A stretch of 64,000 nucleotides of DNA from Tribonema minus. Taxonomy: Eukaryota; Sar; Xanthophyceae; Tribonematales; Tribonemataceae. Of the stretch, positions 40,901-48,787 are shown piece after piece (positions within the stretch are counted from its first letter, which is position 1; every line of letters begins with the position of its first letter). The translations under genes were made by a program, and so were the position numbers. The stretch is taken from positions 248,001 to 312,000 of the forward strand of contig JAFCMP010000212.1 of the NCBI GenBank assembly GCA_017506865.1, read 5' to 3'. The notes beneath the pieces were generated by a model. That model searched no databases, had not been told where the DNA came from, and saw nothing but the letters and a program-made list of their open reading frames with translations.

Positions 40901-43340
40901 GAAGGCCAGCGCTGTGCGCGTGAGCAGGTCCAGGTCGCCTGCCACGAAGGCCGCAAAACGGTGCGCCCGCGGCAGGGAGCCGTCGGGTACAAGCAGCAGG
41001 CACGGCAGCAGATGCAGCAGCTTGCACCATGCACCGGCTGTGGCGGACGCCTGTGCCGCTGCCTCAACCCCGTGTGCCTGCGCTACCGCCGTCTGCGCTT
41101 CCCGGAGGCCCGCCAGCGTGGCCGTCAAGGCGGCTGTGAAGTCCGAGCGGTGCTCCAGGCGAATGCGGCGGCCGACCACCAGTTGCTGCTGCAGAACATA
41201 GTCAAAGGAGAGGTCGTCAAGCGCTGCGCGCGCGGGCGAGAGCGGCGCCAGCGTCCAGAGCGGAAGCGCGCTGCGCCATGTTGGCCCTGCCGCAGCCACA
41301 GCGGCAGCTGCGCGGGCGCCGGGGCCGCGCGCGCCGCCGCTGGCTGTAGAGAGGGGGAGGATGGGGGGCAGAGGCGCGACGCGGGGCCCGTGTGGCCGCT
41401 GCGTTGCGGCCGCCCCCCGGGACTTGTACAGGTGGTCGCGCTGGTGCAATTTCGTGCGCACGCACCCTGGCTCGCCGCACGAGGCGCATGCGCAGAGTAG
41501 CAGCTCGGGTTCCACGGCGTAGTAGGTGCCCGCGCCGGCTCGGTGGAGAGTCAAACACTCATCGTCGACCGCCTGCATACGCGCGAGAAAGTCGGCAGGC
41601 ACATTCGGATGCTCGCGGCGCTGGTGATCCGCCAGCGTCGTGGCGATGCGGCGCGCCAGCGCCAGCGACGCCGACGTCTGCGCCGTGAGCGTGTTCGCCT
41701 CCCCGTTCCGGCGGAGGCGCGGTTTGGGCACTGGCACCCGAAAGAGGCAGCCAGTGTCATATAAAGGGCAGCGCGGATAGATGGCAGCTGTTGCAGGCTG
41801 AGCGGGCGCCTGCACTGCCTCAGGCTGCGCAGGGTCTATGCCCGCCGCGGCAGCCGCTGCTGCAGCAGCAGCTGCCGCAATGGCCGCCGGTGCGGCTCCC
41901 CCTGAAGTAGAGTCAGACATCATTACGGTGGATGAGGGGAGCGCCGCACCGGCGGCTTACAGGCCCGAGGCGCCGCCGCCTCCCTCCGATGCCGGCGGCT
42001 GGGCCGTCGAGGTGGAGAGGAAGCGGTCGGCGGCGGACTGACCTTGGGGCAGCCCGCGCGCGGGGCGTGCAGCGGGGGGTTCCGCCGCCGAGCCCGGCGT
42101 GCGCTCAGCAGCCGTGCGCTTGCGGCTGGCGCGGGGTGTGCCACTGTCGGACATAAGCGCGCTGCTGTCACTGGCAGGCATGGGGGGCTGCCTACTGCGC
42201 GAGGCTTGAAGTTGTATATTATGTCCTGGACCGCATGGGGGTTGAGCACACGATAATCGGGCGATAACTAAATCTACGGAGGGGCCGGCGGTTCGGCGCT
42301 GGCCGGCGAGGGCCGCGGCACTTGCAAGGCTTGAAGTTGTATCCTGGACCGCTTGAAGTTCGGTTGTGAAGTTTCGCCCCCCGCCTTCATGCAGGAGCGC
42401 TGTGCCGCTGGAAGGAGTCCTGCAGTTTGTGCCGCTGGCTCTGGTGGCTGATGGACACATGCATCTGGACCGAGCAAAAGGTACAGTCACGCTCTTGTAA
42501 CTGCAAACTGCATTGGCATGGGCGTGCATGAAAGATCATGAACAAATTAGAGCTGAGCGGATCTGCAACAGCTGCTGCTGCCTTCATCTGAGTCGCCAGT
42601 GACGCTGCTCACACTTTGCAGTGCAGCCACAGAAGGCCCATTATTTGTATGGCTAAGTCTTCTTCACACCCTGTTGGGCTGTGGACACACGGGTGGGACC
42701 TGTGTGCATTTAAATGTTTATTGCAGTGGCTAAATTTTACGCATAAGATGGTTAAAATGCTCAGAGATGGAAAGCACACCTTGAAGTGGCTGAGAAAGCG
42801 ATGGACAATTCACGAATCTCATGGAGGTGCGTCGTGACTTGATACCCCCGTGCCACATCACTCTCTCTTGTATAACTCGTGTCAATGTTGTCATACGTTT
42901 GCTGTTGTAGACTTGTCTTAGCGTTGTGATGTTGGCGGTGCATTCAAACATGATGCTGGTTCCTATACTGCCATCACGCGCGCGTGCAATCATGTGCCTC
43001 ACGCTGTTGTCGGCATTGGTCCTCTTGCTTTGGAGGCATCACATCACTATCATCACGCCAGTTCACCTGTGTCACTGGCATTTCATGGTCAGGTATGCAT
43101 TCTGGCATCACTAGCTGATGAGCTTTGAGCACTTCAAGTCCACATAGGCACTGTCGACCTAGCCCTTAGCTCAGCTGTATCAAGCTGCAACACCTTCAAT
43201 TGCCAATGCTCACTGCCAGCATCGTTCGCCCTGCCTGCAGGTTGAGGCGGGCCACGTGTGCAGTTCCTGGAGCGTGTTACCTGCGCACCCTTGTCAGCCA
43301 CACCCATGAGGATGCCAGCCGACCCACCATCAGCCCCAAG
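25934..43340 (+). CDS. Probable Zn2Cys6-type transcription factor, at least eleven exons (both ends unresolved)
   Basis: Exons with matching phases: 25934-26527, 26585-26770, 28145-28304, 28548-28645, 32098-32254, 33108-33245, 33545-33637, 33943-34134, 35378-35464, 36062-36210, 43241-43340. The first listed exon carries KRRCTGTNHCDLCATRGKVC, then KYSMCGKRGPKPK. This fits the last four cysteines of a Zn2Cys6 cluster (C-x5-C-x2-C-x6-C) and a basic tail. Ala-rich linkers follow. Later exons are helical and hydrophobic (MMWLAVASGAAM, LLRAYVMMAITHAMLEDYAG, LFAYYHRAMNVARAILHA, LALGYMILFLRLLCCDE), like the regulatory middle region of fungal-type zinc-cluster regulators. The exon with the first two cysteines was not found. 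The join to 43241 spans an intact retroelement and rests on phase only. A nuclear DNA-binding role is inferred. Confidence 0.65.
26528..26584 (+). other. Proposed 57-bp intron
   Basis: The frame meets a TAG at 26529-26531 but continues in frame afterwards. GT at 26528 and AG at 26583-26584 define a 57-bp intron. It removes the stop and joins RAN-F-MMWLAV in phase 2. It is far shorter than other introns here, so a nonsense mutation is the alternative. Confidence 0.5.
26950..27000 (+). repeat. Donor-side copy of the exon ending at 26770
   Basis: The stretch ggagtattatgccgggtgag then ttgagcgctgc repeats the exon end gaggactacgccgggtgagg and tttgagcgctgc from 26757-26785. Confidence 0.8.
27920..27955 (+). 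repeat. Acceptor-side copy of the exon starting at 28145
   Basis: The stretch ccacaggctgttggcctact repeats the acceptor and exon start (gctgcaggctgtttgcctac) found 218 bp further on. Confidence 0.75.
28733..28790 (+). repeat. Donor-side copy of the exon ending at 28645
   Basis: The stretch cgccaccgtctcctcaccac then cttccagcggtaggtgcc is an almost exact copy of 28617-28653, including the GTAGGT donor. Confidence 0.9.
29274..31706 (-). mobile_element. Non-LTR retrotransposon family C, 5'-truncated
   Basis: A minus-strand frame of 810 codons lies inside an intron of the Zn2Cys6-like gene, antisense to it. It begins late in the RT palm and retains FLDDLNVL. It then has a C-x3-C..H..C knuckle (CPWRC to HAISC) and an endonuclease-like core (YRADTVIDPG, then GIVLDTSV). 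The missing upstream RT indicates 5' truncation near 31.7 kb. The 3' end is not sharply defined (about 29230-29270). Confidence 0.8.
29274..31706 (-). CDS. Family C RT/endonuclease protein, truncated
   Basis: An intact frame of 810 codons despite 5' truncation. Domains in order: end of RT palm (FLDD near residue 42), thumb-like region with LPERRGGLGMPLLG, an acidic Ser/Asp segment near residue 450 (DDDDDWEAYADEIC), a zinc knuckle near 600, and the restriction-like endonuclease near 660-690. It is a distant relative of families A and B. Long frames on the opposite strand here are shadows. Confidence 0.75.
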   Translation of the reverse strand: MLMISTNACHRVHPDGVSATPGSMPAYGHSTAEPPAPHCAFLDDLNVLQAAYFDDAAAAGVAEVIRRLAAGGLRVRPDKSLAIAMRGTVFDEAARARLRALDIPFVDATMPESSQGFTSVGVPVGHPAYVHAAMSKHLVDAGTWRLSWQLAGMARHHLQAAQFILRRSLTKRMGFLARVVDTALSETWLHAFDGFCAWTLERMLHLHGCATAAVMKSHLLAACTAGDNEVASSGSVLVLPRLGPPELTDIAVPLRASRLPERRGGLGMPLLGLLAPAAYTAQACTTLRPAIIHATVAAGALRLGTDEHGAVTWFAQHSCAIREDQGLPPIIEAVRRSTRALTADGGEKSRTAVAEQLPASLLRWAADTTAAASTLPTAVQAIYAATAVTETGTTEPAPHTHGIVPGAEAAAAAATVPGPQAAAAAASSTPAKTQTSAEESSCSGGQEDDDDDWEAYADEICRKVVPRRRRGHFTHGLQAGLSNVLRRQYEDCLVEDLEAASAGAVGKPTQATLIGDLRDTSRRRQQASARVLAQLRSQRASGAMAWMSVPPAANDRPGAAPMSSMAAATMIMVAIFIDGWGIQGEVCPWRCSDVSPTSTHAISCPSQHIRGHNATHTAQKRCLQRILRQHHVSIVRNEDASVFKVPGYRADTVIDPGCLHFSSAYRNKGIVLDTSVRAPTASSYLTGKTNASNTDGYAAGVGEDAKVKHHTGTLTSSWAFVPFMQESYGRLGKQTSLFVKELAMHSALCSGGGKADVLRKAGLAKRQIHIELSISLARELAERVMAYTRGARMLGCVAAPVSKLLGHSAD
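32320..32390 (+). repeat. Donor-side copy of the exon ending at 32254
   Basis: The stretch gcgactaggttctgcgtcac then ggaatgccatggtgacgttt mirrors gcgaccagggtctgcatcag and ggactgccaaggtgaagttt at 32225-32264. The downstream intron sequence (gtggtaacttcaagttgaa) is also repeated. Confidence 0.85.
34423..34455. repeat. Interstitial telomere-like repeat
   Basis: Five CCCTAA units with one variant (CCCGAA), directly abutting the left end of TIR1 copy 1. Confidence 0.85.
34457..34900. mobile_element. Inverted-repeat element TIR1, copy 1, with embedded telomeric repeats
   Basis: Starts gtaagagcgggtacgtcccg and ends near agtgctcttaatgta, resembling a worn form of the copy at 45904-46734. Both contain gtgggcacgatata and caccaaac.gctcttatat. 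This copy has a GGGTTAG run (about 34804-34830) where the other has none. No coding frame. Confidence 0.6.
35753..35945 (+). repeat. Acceptor-side copies of the exon starting at 36062
   Basis: Two copies (35757-35812 and 35908-35945) repeat the exon start. The first has gctatgctggccagcgttga then gaggcatcag. The second has ctactgggctgctacgatac then tggccaacgg. They correspond to VHWVAAMLASADRH. Confidence 0.85.
36240..36425 (+). repeat. Donor-side copies of the exon ending at 36210
   Basis: A clear copy at about 36345-36378 repeats agcaaggcgcacctgtgctg then ctgcaggcgcc. The flanking intron block (gctgtgctgtttgtgtgatt then tgacac) is repeated at 36232-36262, 36305-36325 and 36396-36421. Confidence 0.85.
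36470..37310 (-). mobile_element. Cluster of nested 5'-truncated family B insertions
   Basis: Three family B 3' ends in the same orientation: a longer copy (about 36470-37055, encoding the last 155 residues), a short one (about 37056-37140) and another (about 37141-37310). Each ends ttaataaaaagtac on the minus strand. The longest copy is flanked by AAAGTACATGGA on both sides, a likely target duplication. All are antisense to the host gene. Confidence 0.82.
37757..41923 (-). CDS. Family A ORF2: reverse transcriptase with restriction-like endonuclease, 1388 aa
   Basis: Starts MMSDSTSGGAAPAA. An Ala-rich N-terminus includes Cys/His-rich CACASCGEPGCVRTKLHQRD (about residues 148-167), a possible zinc-binding segment. 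RT motifs follow: RPIACGDTIRRLFARTF, LLAIDGSNAFNALS (first catalytic Asp), QQGVQQGDPLGPLLFAL and YLDD at about 684-687. After the thumb and an Arg/Ala-rich linker come the CPKCHRPVDSGAHLRRC zinc knuckle (about 1134) and the endonuclease core MDIVF (about 1201) / CCIDVTI (about 1240). It lacks an N-terminal APE-type endonuclease. All catalytic signatures are present, so it may be active. Confidence 0.88.
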   Translation of the reverse strand: MMSDSTSGGAAPAAIAAAAAAAAAAAAGIDPAQPEAVQAPAQPATAAIYPRCPLYDTGCLFRVPVPKPRLRRNGEANTLTAQTSASLALARRIATTLADHQRREHPNVPADFLARMQAVDDECLTLHRAGAGTYYAVEPELLLCACASCGEPGCVRTKLHQRDHLYKSRGAAATQRPHGPRVAPLPPILPLSTASGGARGPGARAAAAVAAAGPTWRSALPLWTLAPLSPARAALDDLSFDYVLQQQLVVGRRIRLEHRSDFTAALTATLAGLREAQTAVAQAHGVEAAAQASATAGAWCKLLHLLPCLLLVPDGSLPRAHRFAAFVAGDLDLLTRTALAFCRRGAARACTRRARSMTEAAAAVRERAAATARQPGGVGRAARLLAEGADTSAPRDSATLHKLQAKHPAGDASAKLDAAASRARSLVAAAALAAPAPLNCASFTADGLREAILAANPGSAAGPSGLRNSHLQQCVRHTAHTSGRTVDWLLELLAWLGTAVYSTPAALPAPFWRLHAAARLSAVGEKARPIACGDTIRRLFARTFCTDTRDRVSALLEPIGQFGVGARGGAERVALMAQLTHECGGVLLAIDGSNAFNALSRSAVLTAVAEHLPGLYGYVEHIYGPGRAPWLQFGLDGHADAAIILSQQGVQQGDPLGPLLFALALRGTMVAARAKFPQLALPGYLDDLTIMTPSCDAPVLDHVGRAFCFIQQALSELNIQVNVTKCAAVVPASGGARERAAAVFAAANVPVPVCDDGITLMGVPVGTEGFVRAQVAATLRAPGTDRLVAELVQMEDVQAAFSILRLAVPARAGHVSRNTAPSLTHEELRRFDAITLAAVAALAQEPSAGLTPPAHQRAPAAGDDCRGPPAVSAAAAPPSLWAAAVAWVRGADWGGEAPVTLPAHQQVRVHLRLGSGGFGVLGAAPRACAAFAARSLECMGPALAAFPVAARSRVLEHARYGFTFTQIATCLQQLRSGSDEAAAALALLLPTVWYQDWRQDDGAWRALRDLLQRAGGAAGPGMRTRAGARRAAAPAVAREPGSAQAPPAAVLPRRQAALSRVLDAALAATQLRRLEAANALEAVAAWRSGASKGAMGFLAQLPSTDPAETMSPPEFRETLRRHLGVERPAPAAARCPKCHRPVDSGAHLRRCTQGLNVTRHNLLADALFQLLKQVAHLRGLDRDTLAPFRRYAARHGFNKFMDIVFGSNQVCLPVPKVQPSADAVAAGRCTKLRGGFEVACCIDVTIRDSSCPSRLRQAQGGARDVQRVLESASQEKIDTYVVSGALDPTTHTLFSAAFDHFGAMSRDTQALLHALAEQSSQGSYNLAQRVAFWRRRTSLALQRALTRVVIDNWNAVIAPDGDVSAYRRIALLQVPRPSPASAEPPAPP
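41957..42181 (-). CDS. Family A ORF1, 74 aa
   Basis: A small frame with an ATG 29 bp inside the element start. It begins MPASDSSALMSDSGTPRASR and continues as a basic, Ala/Pro/Arg-rich, probably disordered protein. It ends at a TAA 33 bp upstream of ORF2. Position matches ORF1 of bicistronic LINEs. No domain recognised. Confidence 0.5.
   Translation of the reverse strand: MPASDSSALMSDSGTPRASRKRTAAERTPGSAAEPPAARPARGLPQGQSAADRFLSTSTAQPPASEGGGGASGL
42211..42360 (-). mobile_element. Two 3'-end fragments of family A, head-to-tail with the intact copy
   Basis: Just upstream of the intact element (in its own direction) lie a 3' end of another copy (42211-42325: last codons, TAG, shortened 3' UTR, ATATACAAC) and a still shorter one (about 42330-42350, GCGGTCCAGGATACAAC). 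Each 3' terminus is followed directly by TTCAAG. Confidence 0.82.
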
Positions 43341-43734
43341 GTATGTATGTATGTACCTCAAGTTGTGAGGCGTTGAACTTTTCACACACCTTAGCTGTCG
43401 GTGCAATATTGTCACAAACTTCGAAGTATTTGACTTTGAGCTGCGATCTGCCTCCGTTCTGCTCATTGTAACATGCCAACCGCCACATCGTTCTTGCCAG
43501 GCGCAACTCTGAGCCACACAGTAGCGAATCGGATGTTTGCAATGCAATATGCCTGCAAATAGTGTTGTACCATAGCCAGTTGCAACAGCGTTCTTGCCCA
43601 CCTCAATTGCGCGAAGCGCATTTGTTGAAGTTGCTGCAACCTCGTAATGCACAATTGCCAGATCGTGAGGTGCATGCACGCGCCTTCAGTTGACGCGGAG
43701 CGCTGATTCAAGCGCTCGTCGCTGCATCGTGCAG

Positions 43735-43846
43735 GCGGCAACCTCAGCGCGGCCATCTGGGGCCTGCGCGCAGATACCGGGCTGGTCTTCATAGGGGCAA
43801 CGGCAGTGCTCGTCGGCAACGCTACTTCCTACCCGATATCTTGCAG
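43735..43846 (+). CDS. Candidate exon, frame ambiguous
   Basis: The segment is bounded by gtgcag and a CAG-GTGCTT donor. One frame reads SAAIWGLRADTGLVFIG; another frame (phase 2 in, phase 0 out) reads RRYRAGLHRGNGSA and would feed the exon at 45497 in phase. Neither fits the phase-0 end at 43340, so an extra exon would be needed. Listed as a candidate only. Confidence 0.3.
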
Positions 43847-45112
43847 GTGCTTGTGAAGTTTGTGTGCTTTGGCTGGGACTTGATGTAAATATGGTGCGCT
43901 TCAGTTTGCATGGCGCAAGCTGCTAGCGTACGCGGCTTCGCTGAGAACTAGCCTGTACACGAAGTGCATACTGCCGACGTCATCCTCGAAAGTATGGTTT
44001 TCAATGCACAACGTGCCTGCACGGTGTACACGAATGCTGTTGTGTGCAACTGCAGCGTACTGCAAGTGCTGTTGGACCTATTGTTTCGCACAACAGCCTG
44101 CACGTTACGCCGTCAAGTCGTACCTCAAGACATAAGGGTATGGTTTGTGAGTACTCGCAGCTTAGCATTGAAACAAAGCATAAGAATAATGGTGCATCTG
44201 AGGCCTCCGCAACCATCCCGACCGCTGTGCGATCGTCTGTGCCCATGAGCTGCTACTGTTACCTGTATGCCCTGTGTGCAGAGGGCCATCATATACGTGT
44301 GAGCTGGCGCCCGGCGGCATGAGCTACTAGTGGGGAAAAGTGTGGTTGTGCAGACGCAGCAGAGGTTCAAGGTGCGCAAAACGCTCATGCCAACCACTTC
44401 AGATACTGTTATGAAGTGGTTGATATACCAATGATCCCCCAGACCTTAAAAGTTGACGAGAAGTTGTGTATCTGTGCGCAGTAATCAGATGGCACGCGCA
44501 ACGCCTGAGATGTGACACAATTGCGTCATAGTGGAGACTGAGCACATCCACATCCTTTGCAGAAGCAGCCAAAGCTAATCACTTCAAGGCAGTTAACCTT
44601 GCCACTGGGTGATGACTGCATGCGTGAAGTGAATTTTTTCTCTAGGAGTCATGAAGCGGGCCGCATTTACGTGCCTAACCCTAATTTTCCGCAGACAAAA
44701 GGGTTGAGGTTGGTGGCGTGTACTTCTGATGATATCTTTTGTTGTTCAATTAATTCCCTCATAATTCCTTTTTGTTATGCTTTTATTTCTTAACGAACTT
44801 GGAATTATTTGCCGTTTTTTTAAATTAAGATTGCAAACCCGTCAAAAAACGAACGTGAGAAAAGTACCAAAAACAAGTATTTTTTAAAAACTGAGATTAA
44901 TAAAACAATTGTGAATATTCAAGACACTGAGCATTGCACCCAACTTTGTTGTCTATTTCAAAAATAAGTCAAATTGCCGTTCAGAAGGTAATTTTGAAAT
45001 ATTTTTAGAAGGTAATCCTTGGACAAAAAACTTGTACTGTTTACATCAAAGTCAACACAACTGTTTAACCAGAATAATAATGACCCAAATGTGTCTTATT
45101 CGAAGTTCTACT

Positions 45113-45245
45113 GTAGATATGGTGATACTGTTTGTTTCGTGGTCGATTGCTGCAGCATTGGCGACCACGGTTGTTGGTGGACGGCACTTGCGGCTAACCA
45201 TCCCTTGTCACCTAGAGCTCTACGATCTTTTGATTCGTTTTCATT
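45113..45245 (+). repeat. Dispersed short repeat DR1, left-truncated copy
   Basis: Shares tctactgtagatatggtgat, gcgaccacggttgttggtgg and ctctacgatcttttgattcg with the copies at 3.5 and 10.7 kb. It lacks their first 75 bp or so. Confidence 0.75.
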
Positions 45246-45496
45246 CATGAAAAATGCCGCACTCATAGTTTTTCATAGTTTAAAATATGGTTGCCAAAAG
45301 AGGCACAAGCTCACTAACTAGAGGTATTTGATGATGAGCTCAGCATGCTGCAGGGAAGGTGGTTGCAATATCTATCCTCGGTTGGGGTCATGCAAACATC
45401 ACGTGCCAGTCAGATACGGTTTCTCTGCTACTTTAGCTTTGGTGCTAAATTCCCCCCCTCCCCCCCCTCCTCTCCCCCCCGCGGCCCCCTTCGCAG

Positions 45497-45604
45497 GATG
45501 ACGTTGGCGACCCCCCTGGCCAACTCACCGTGAAGTTCAACATCACCATCATCAGCAAGGACAATGCGGGCGCCATCACCAGCTACGGCCAGGGCCCCGA
45601 GTAG
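45497..45604 (+). CDS. Candidate terminal exon, unknown protein
   Basis: After a long pyrimidine tract and cgcag lies a phase-0 frame of 35 codons (DDVGDPPGQLTVKFNITI, then SKDNAGAITSYGQGPE) ending in TAG at 45602-45604. The strong C-rich tract makes it a good 3' splice site. It could be the last exon of the Zn2Cys6-like gene or of a separate small gene. Confidence 0.45.
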   Translation, partial: DDVGDPPGQLTVKFNITIISKDNAGAITSYGQGPE

Positions 45605-45903
45605 TGCATTGCTGCGCTGGTGGGCATGCGCGCGGCGAGGCAAACAAGCGCAAAATAGCCGTGGCCTTGACGTGAGTACCCCTTGCCGACAAATATTTTG
45701 AACCGTAAATATGCGTGATGTGCTTTTTTGCATACTGCAAAATATGATTTCCTTGAATTCCAAATAGGAATGTACGTTTAAAGTGTGGCGCACACCACGA
45801 CCACCCGTATTGCGACCTCAACGTAAGTGAGTCTCTATATATAGCGAGTGTGTGTGTTTGTGTGTTTGTGAACGCGCGCTTGGTTGACAACAGCAAGGGC
45901 TAC

Positions 45904-46734
45904 GATATAAGAGCGGGTCTGTCCCGCCAGCCTCACAGCTCTTACACTGTGACCGCCCCTTTTGTTGTGCTGGAGCTCATGTAGGGTTAGATGAAACCCT
46001 TAGCAAATCATAACACTATCAATAGAGTTTCGAGTATTGACTAGGGTTAGTGAGCTAGGATTCAAAGTTGGCAGAGAATTACGCCGTAAGCAAGGTGCGG
46101 TTAGTACACCGCGCAGCATCACGCACCTCTTTGAGGGAGGGCACCAGCCTCAAGAGGCGCGCAGCTTAACAAAAAAGCCATTGCTCAGCACAGTTGTGGT
46201 GAGGTAAGGTCAGCACGTGTCGCCTGAGACGTGTTCATGCACTGATGCCTGAGGATCCCCGCCCCGTAGGTATGGCACCAGGTGCTTGGTGCGTTCATGT
46301 AGTACTACAAGTGGGCAGCGTTCTCAATGTGTGGCAGAAAATCGCTTGTCGTGCAGGTGCTGCAGAATCCGCAGTTGGTCAGCGCGCATGAGCAGTGCGC
46401 GTAGGCAAGCGCGCATGAGCAGTGCGCGTAGGCAAGCGCGCTGATGTTTACACTTCGACAAGTGACTCTCTCCCTGTCTGCAAGGCAGCCAGTCCCTTAA
46501 ACTTTAAAGGCGGGGGGTCACGCAATGGCAACTAGCTTGAGCAGTCACCAATACCTCAACGACACCACTGCACCGCTCAGCATCAGTGGTGAAGCAGCGA
46601 GCGGTAGGTGGGCACGATATAAGAGTGGTCAGCCCCGAGCAGCACCAAACTGCTCTTATATTAGCCAGATCCGTGTCCAGCCGACACACCGCTCTCATCC
46701 TGTGACTGCTTTCATATCGAGCGCTCTTATATTG
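45904..46734. mobile_element. Inverted-repeat element TIR1, copy 2
   Basis: About 830 bp with ATATAAGAGCG at the left and CGCTCTTATAT at the right as short terminal inverted repeats. Inside are further gctcttatat motifs and a 27-bp tandem pair (gcgcgcatgagcagtgcgcg then taggcaa, 46381-46434). No transposase frame, so it would be non-autonomous. Confidence 0.55.
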
Positions 46735-48714
46735 TAAACGTCACGGTACACGGCATGTACTTCAAGGTATGTATACGCACCGAGCGTCTACTGCAGCCCG
46801 ATGAGGCGTACAAGCGCTACCACCCGCAGCCTCAATGGGAGCGCCCCTCTACACCTCATTATACATTACATAAATATGTGCGCACGAGCGCGTCAGGCAC
46901 ACCAACTACGTATTTGGTGTCGAACTAGCTGTGTGCCCCTCCCGTGCTGTGGCACGGCCAGCGCACCCACCGTATGCATATGTCAAGTTCTAGACCCATA
47001 ATAGTATACCTACACAGCTTGTGGCCTTTCAAATACCTATCGTGTCAGCCATACCTGCCTCACTACCTACTTGCCCATCAGCATGCGCATTTCATCATAC
47101 CTACCATGACTGACCCACTACCTACAGCATGGCTTCACACCAGCCGCAGCGTTCGAGTCACTTCTGCCGACTACTCTGATTAAGCCCTGCTCTACATTCT
47201 GTACGCTCTTGCTGCGTGCAGGCGTGCCCATGGTGGCGTCAGCAGTGTCCAGGAGCTAGAACAAGCGTCACCACAGGAGCGCGCCTCATTAGTAACATGT
47301 GTGGCGCTCATGCCAGCTTGGAGGGTTGTGCCGCACACTATGAATGAGGACTTTCAGCAAATGTCTCGAGTATTTGAGCTTCTCTGAGTCAGTATTGCTT
47401 TTGTCGTTGTGGACCTGCACATGTGCACCACTCATGCTGGCTGATGGAAGTTCTTCAAGTAGCTGAGTGGCTGGGCATAGACAGGTAGTGTGAGACACAT
47501 TTTGCCTGTCATACAACGTCAAGCACATGCTGACACATCATTGACACTAACGTATTGACACTGAGAGGTTCATATCATGTGGCAACGGGCACTGGGCATC
47601 GCATGATGGGTGGCGTGGGGTGCGTTGCCAGATATGTGATGTCAAGTGCTTGCGTGCACGCCATTTACATCAAGACAATGGAGCACTGCATGCATCACGT
47701 GTGGTGTAGTGCGTATCAGTATCTCATGAAGTGCCATGATGTGTCTGCACTGGGCATGGGCACATCTTGTCATGTGGCACTGCTGCCGTACTCAAGATGC
47801 GCAGGCAGGGTATCATGTGATGTTGCTACGGTGCCAGCACTTAGATCATGGCAGCATCATGTGAAGACCATGTGATCAGGACATTAACGCAGAACAGGCA
47901 AGTAACATCTTGGCAGCTGGGATGGACATCTTTGACAAAATTCATTGAGCAGCATGCATGAGCATTGCGGGCTGAACGCTTTGCACTTCTCAGCGGTCGA
48001 ATCCGCATACAGAGCATTGCTGTGATGTCACAATATTCCCCCCATACTCATCATGTGACTCCCATGTAACATCTCATGATGCCCTGACATCACAGAACTA
48101 CATCACTGACACCCCCGCCTGTCCACCTGTGTAATGTTGCAATGGCATGAAATGGACCTTCGCGAACAAGTAATATAAGTTGGGACTCACGCCAAACGCT
48201 CACGTGAGGCATGCCAAACGCCCACAAACGCCCACGTGACTCTCAACATACTATTATAATATAAATAACACTTGTACTTAGTCTTAGACTAGTGGCTACT
48301 AGTAGGTGAAGGTCTATTTTGAATCTTGCTCTCATATGTCTGCCAGACTAATTGTGTACAATTTTGGTATCTGTTTTTGTGAAGTAATGCTTGACGTGCC
48401 AGAGTGTTCAACTCACTCAACTCAGGGGCGTTTGGCCGCCCCACAGAATTACAAAAAAACAACATCTGATTCAATGTTGACATTGCGTAGGCATGCAAAA
48501 ATCGCGGCGAGTTGTTGCAGTGGTTGAATATGCATACCATCATGCTGTTACCTGTCCTGGATCTGTGTTGCCACGGCGCCCTGCTTTCCGCAATGCTTGA
48601 GCCGCTCTAGAAAGCTTTCTCGAAAGCCTATTGTATCGAGTTTCAACCTTCCCCAAGCCCGCAAATGGCCGCAGGGTCGGCCACAATATCAGAACACGAA
48701 CAGAAGAACGTAAT
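46735..48714. other. Unassigned region
   Basis: Frames here are short and without recognisable similarity. Low-copy repeats of cgcccacgtgac/acgctcacgtgag occur near 48195-48245. Nothing further is supported. Confidence 0.5.
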
Positions 48715-48787
48715 GGTCTCTTGGCGCAATGGACAGCGCGTCTCGCTTCGAACGAGAAGGTTGCAGGTTCGAGTCCTGCAGAGATCG
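48715..48787 (+). tRNA. tRNA-Arg(TCG)
   Basis: A 73-nt cloverleaf folds fully. The acceptor stem is GGTCTCT/AGAGATC with one G-T pair, the D stem GCGC/GCGC, and the anticodon stem TCTCG/CGAGA with loop CTTCGAA (anticodon TCG, reading CGA). The T stem is GCAGG/CCTGC with loop TTCGAGT, and the discriminator is G. No intron. A TTTAGTTTTT run directly downstream can serve as the Pol III terminator. It carries CGA-codon arginine to the ribosome. Confidence 0.96.

Larger units (their letters stand above)
37691..42210 (-). mobile_element. Non-LTR retrotransposon family A, intact copy
   Basis: About 4.5 kb. A short leader (42210-42182) is followed by a small ORF1 (42181-41957), a 33-bp spacer, ORF2 (41923-37757) and a 66-bp 3' UTR ending ATATACAAC at 37691. 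There is no poly(A) tail. The coding frame is uninterrupted and nearly identical to copy 1. It lies in the intron between exons ending 36210 and starting 43241 of the Zn2Cys6-like gene, in antisense. Boundaries are inferred from the shared 3' end and the adjoining older copy. Confidence 0.85.

Noticed and set aside
37800-41760. Long plus-strand frames over element A (for example 40416-41201 and 40703-41500)
   Set aside because: They are antisense to the conserved RT/endonuclease frame and arise from high GC content. They show no independent motifs.
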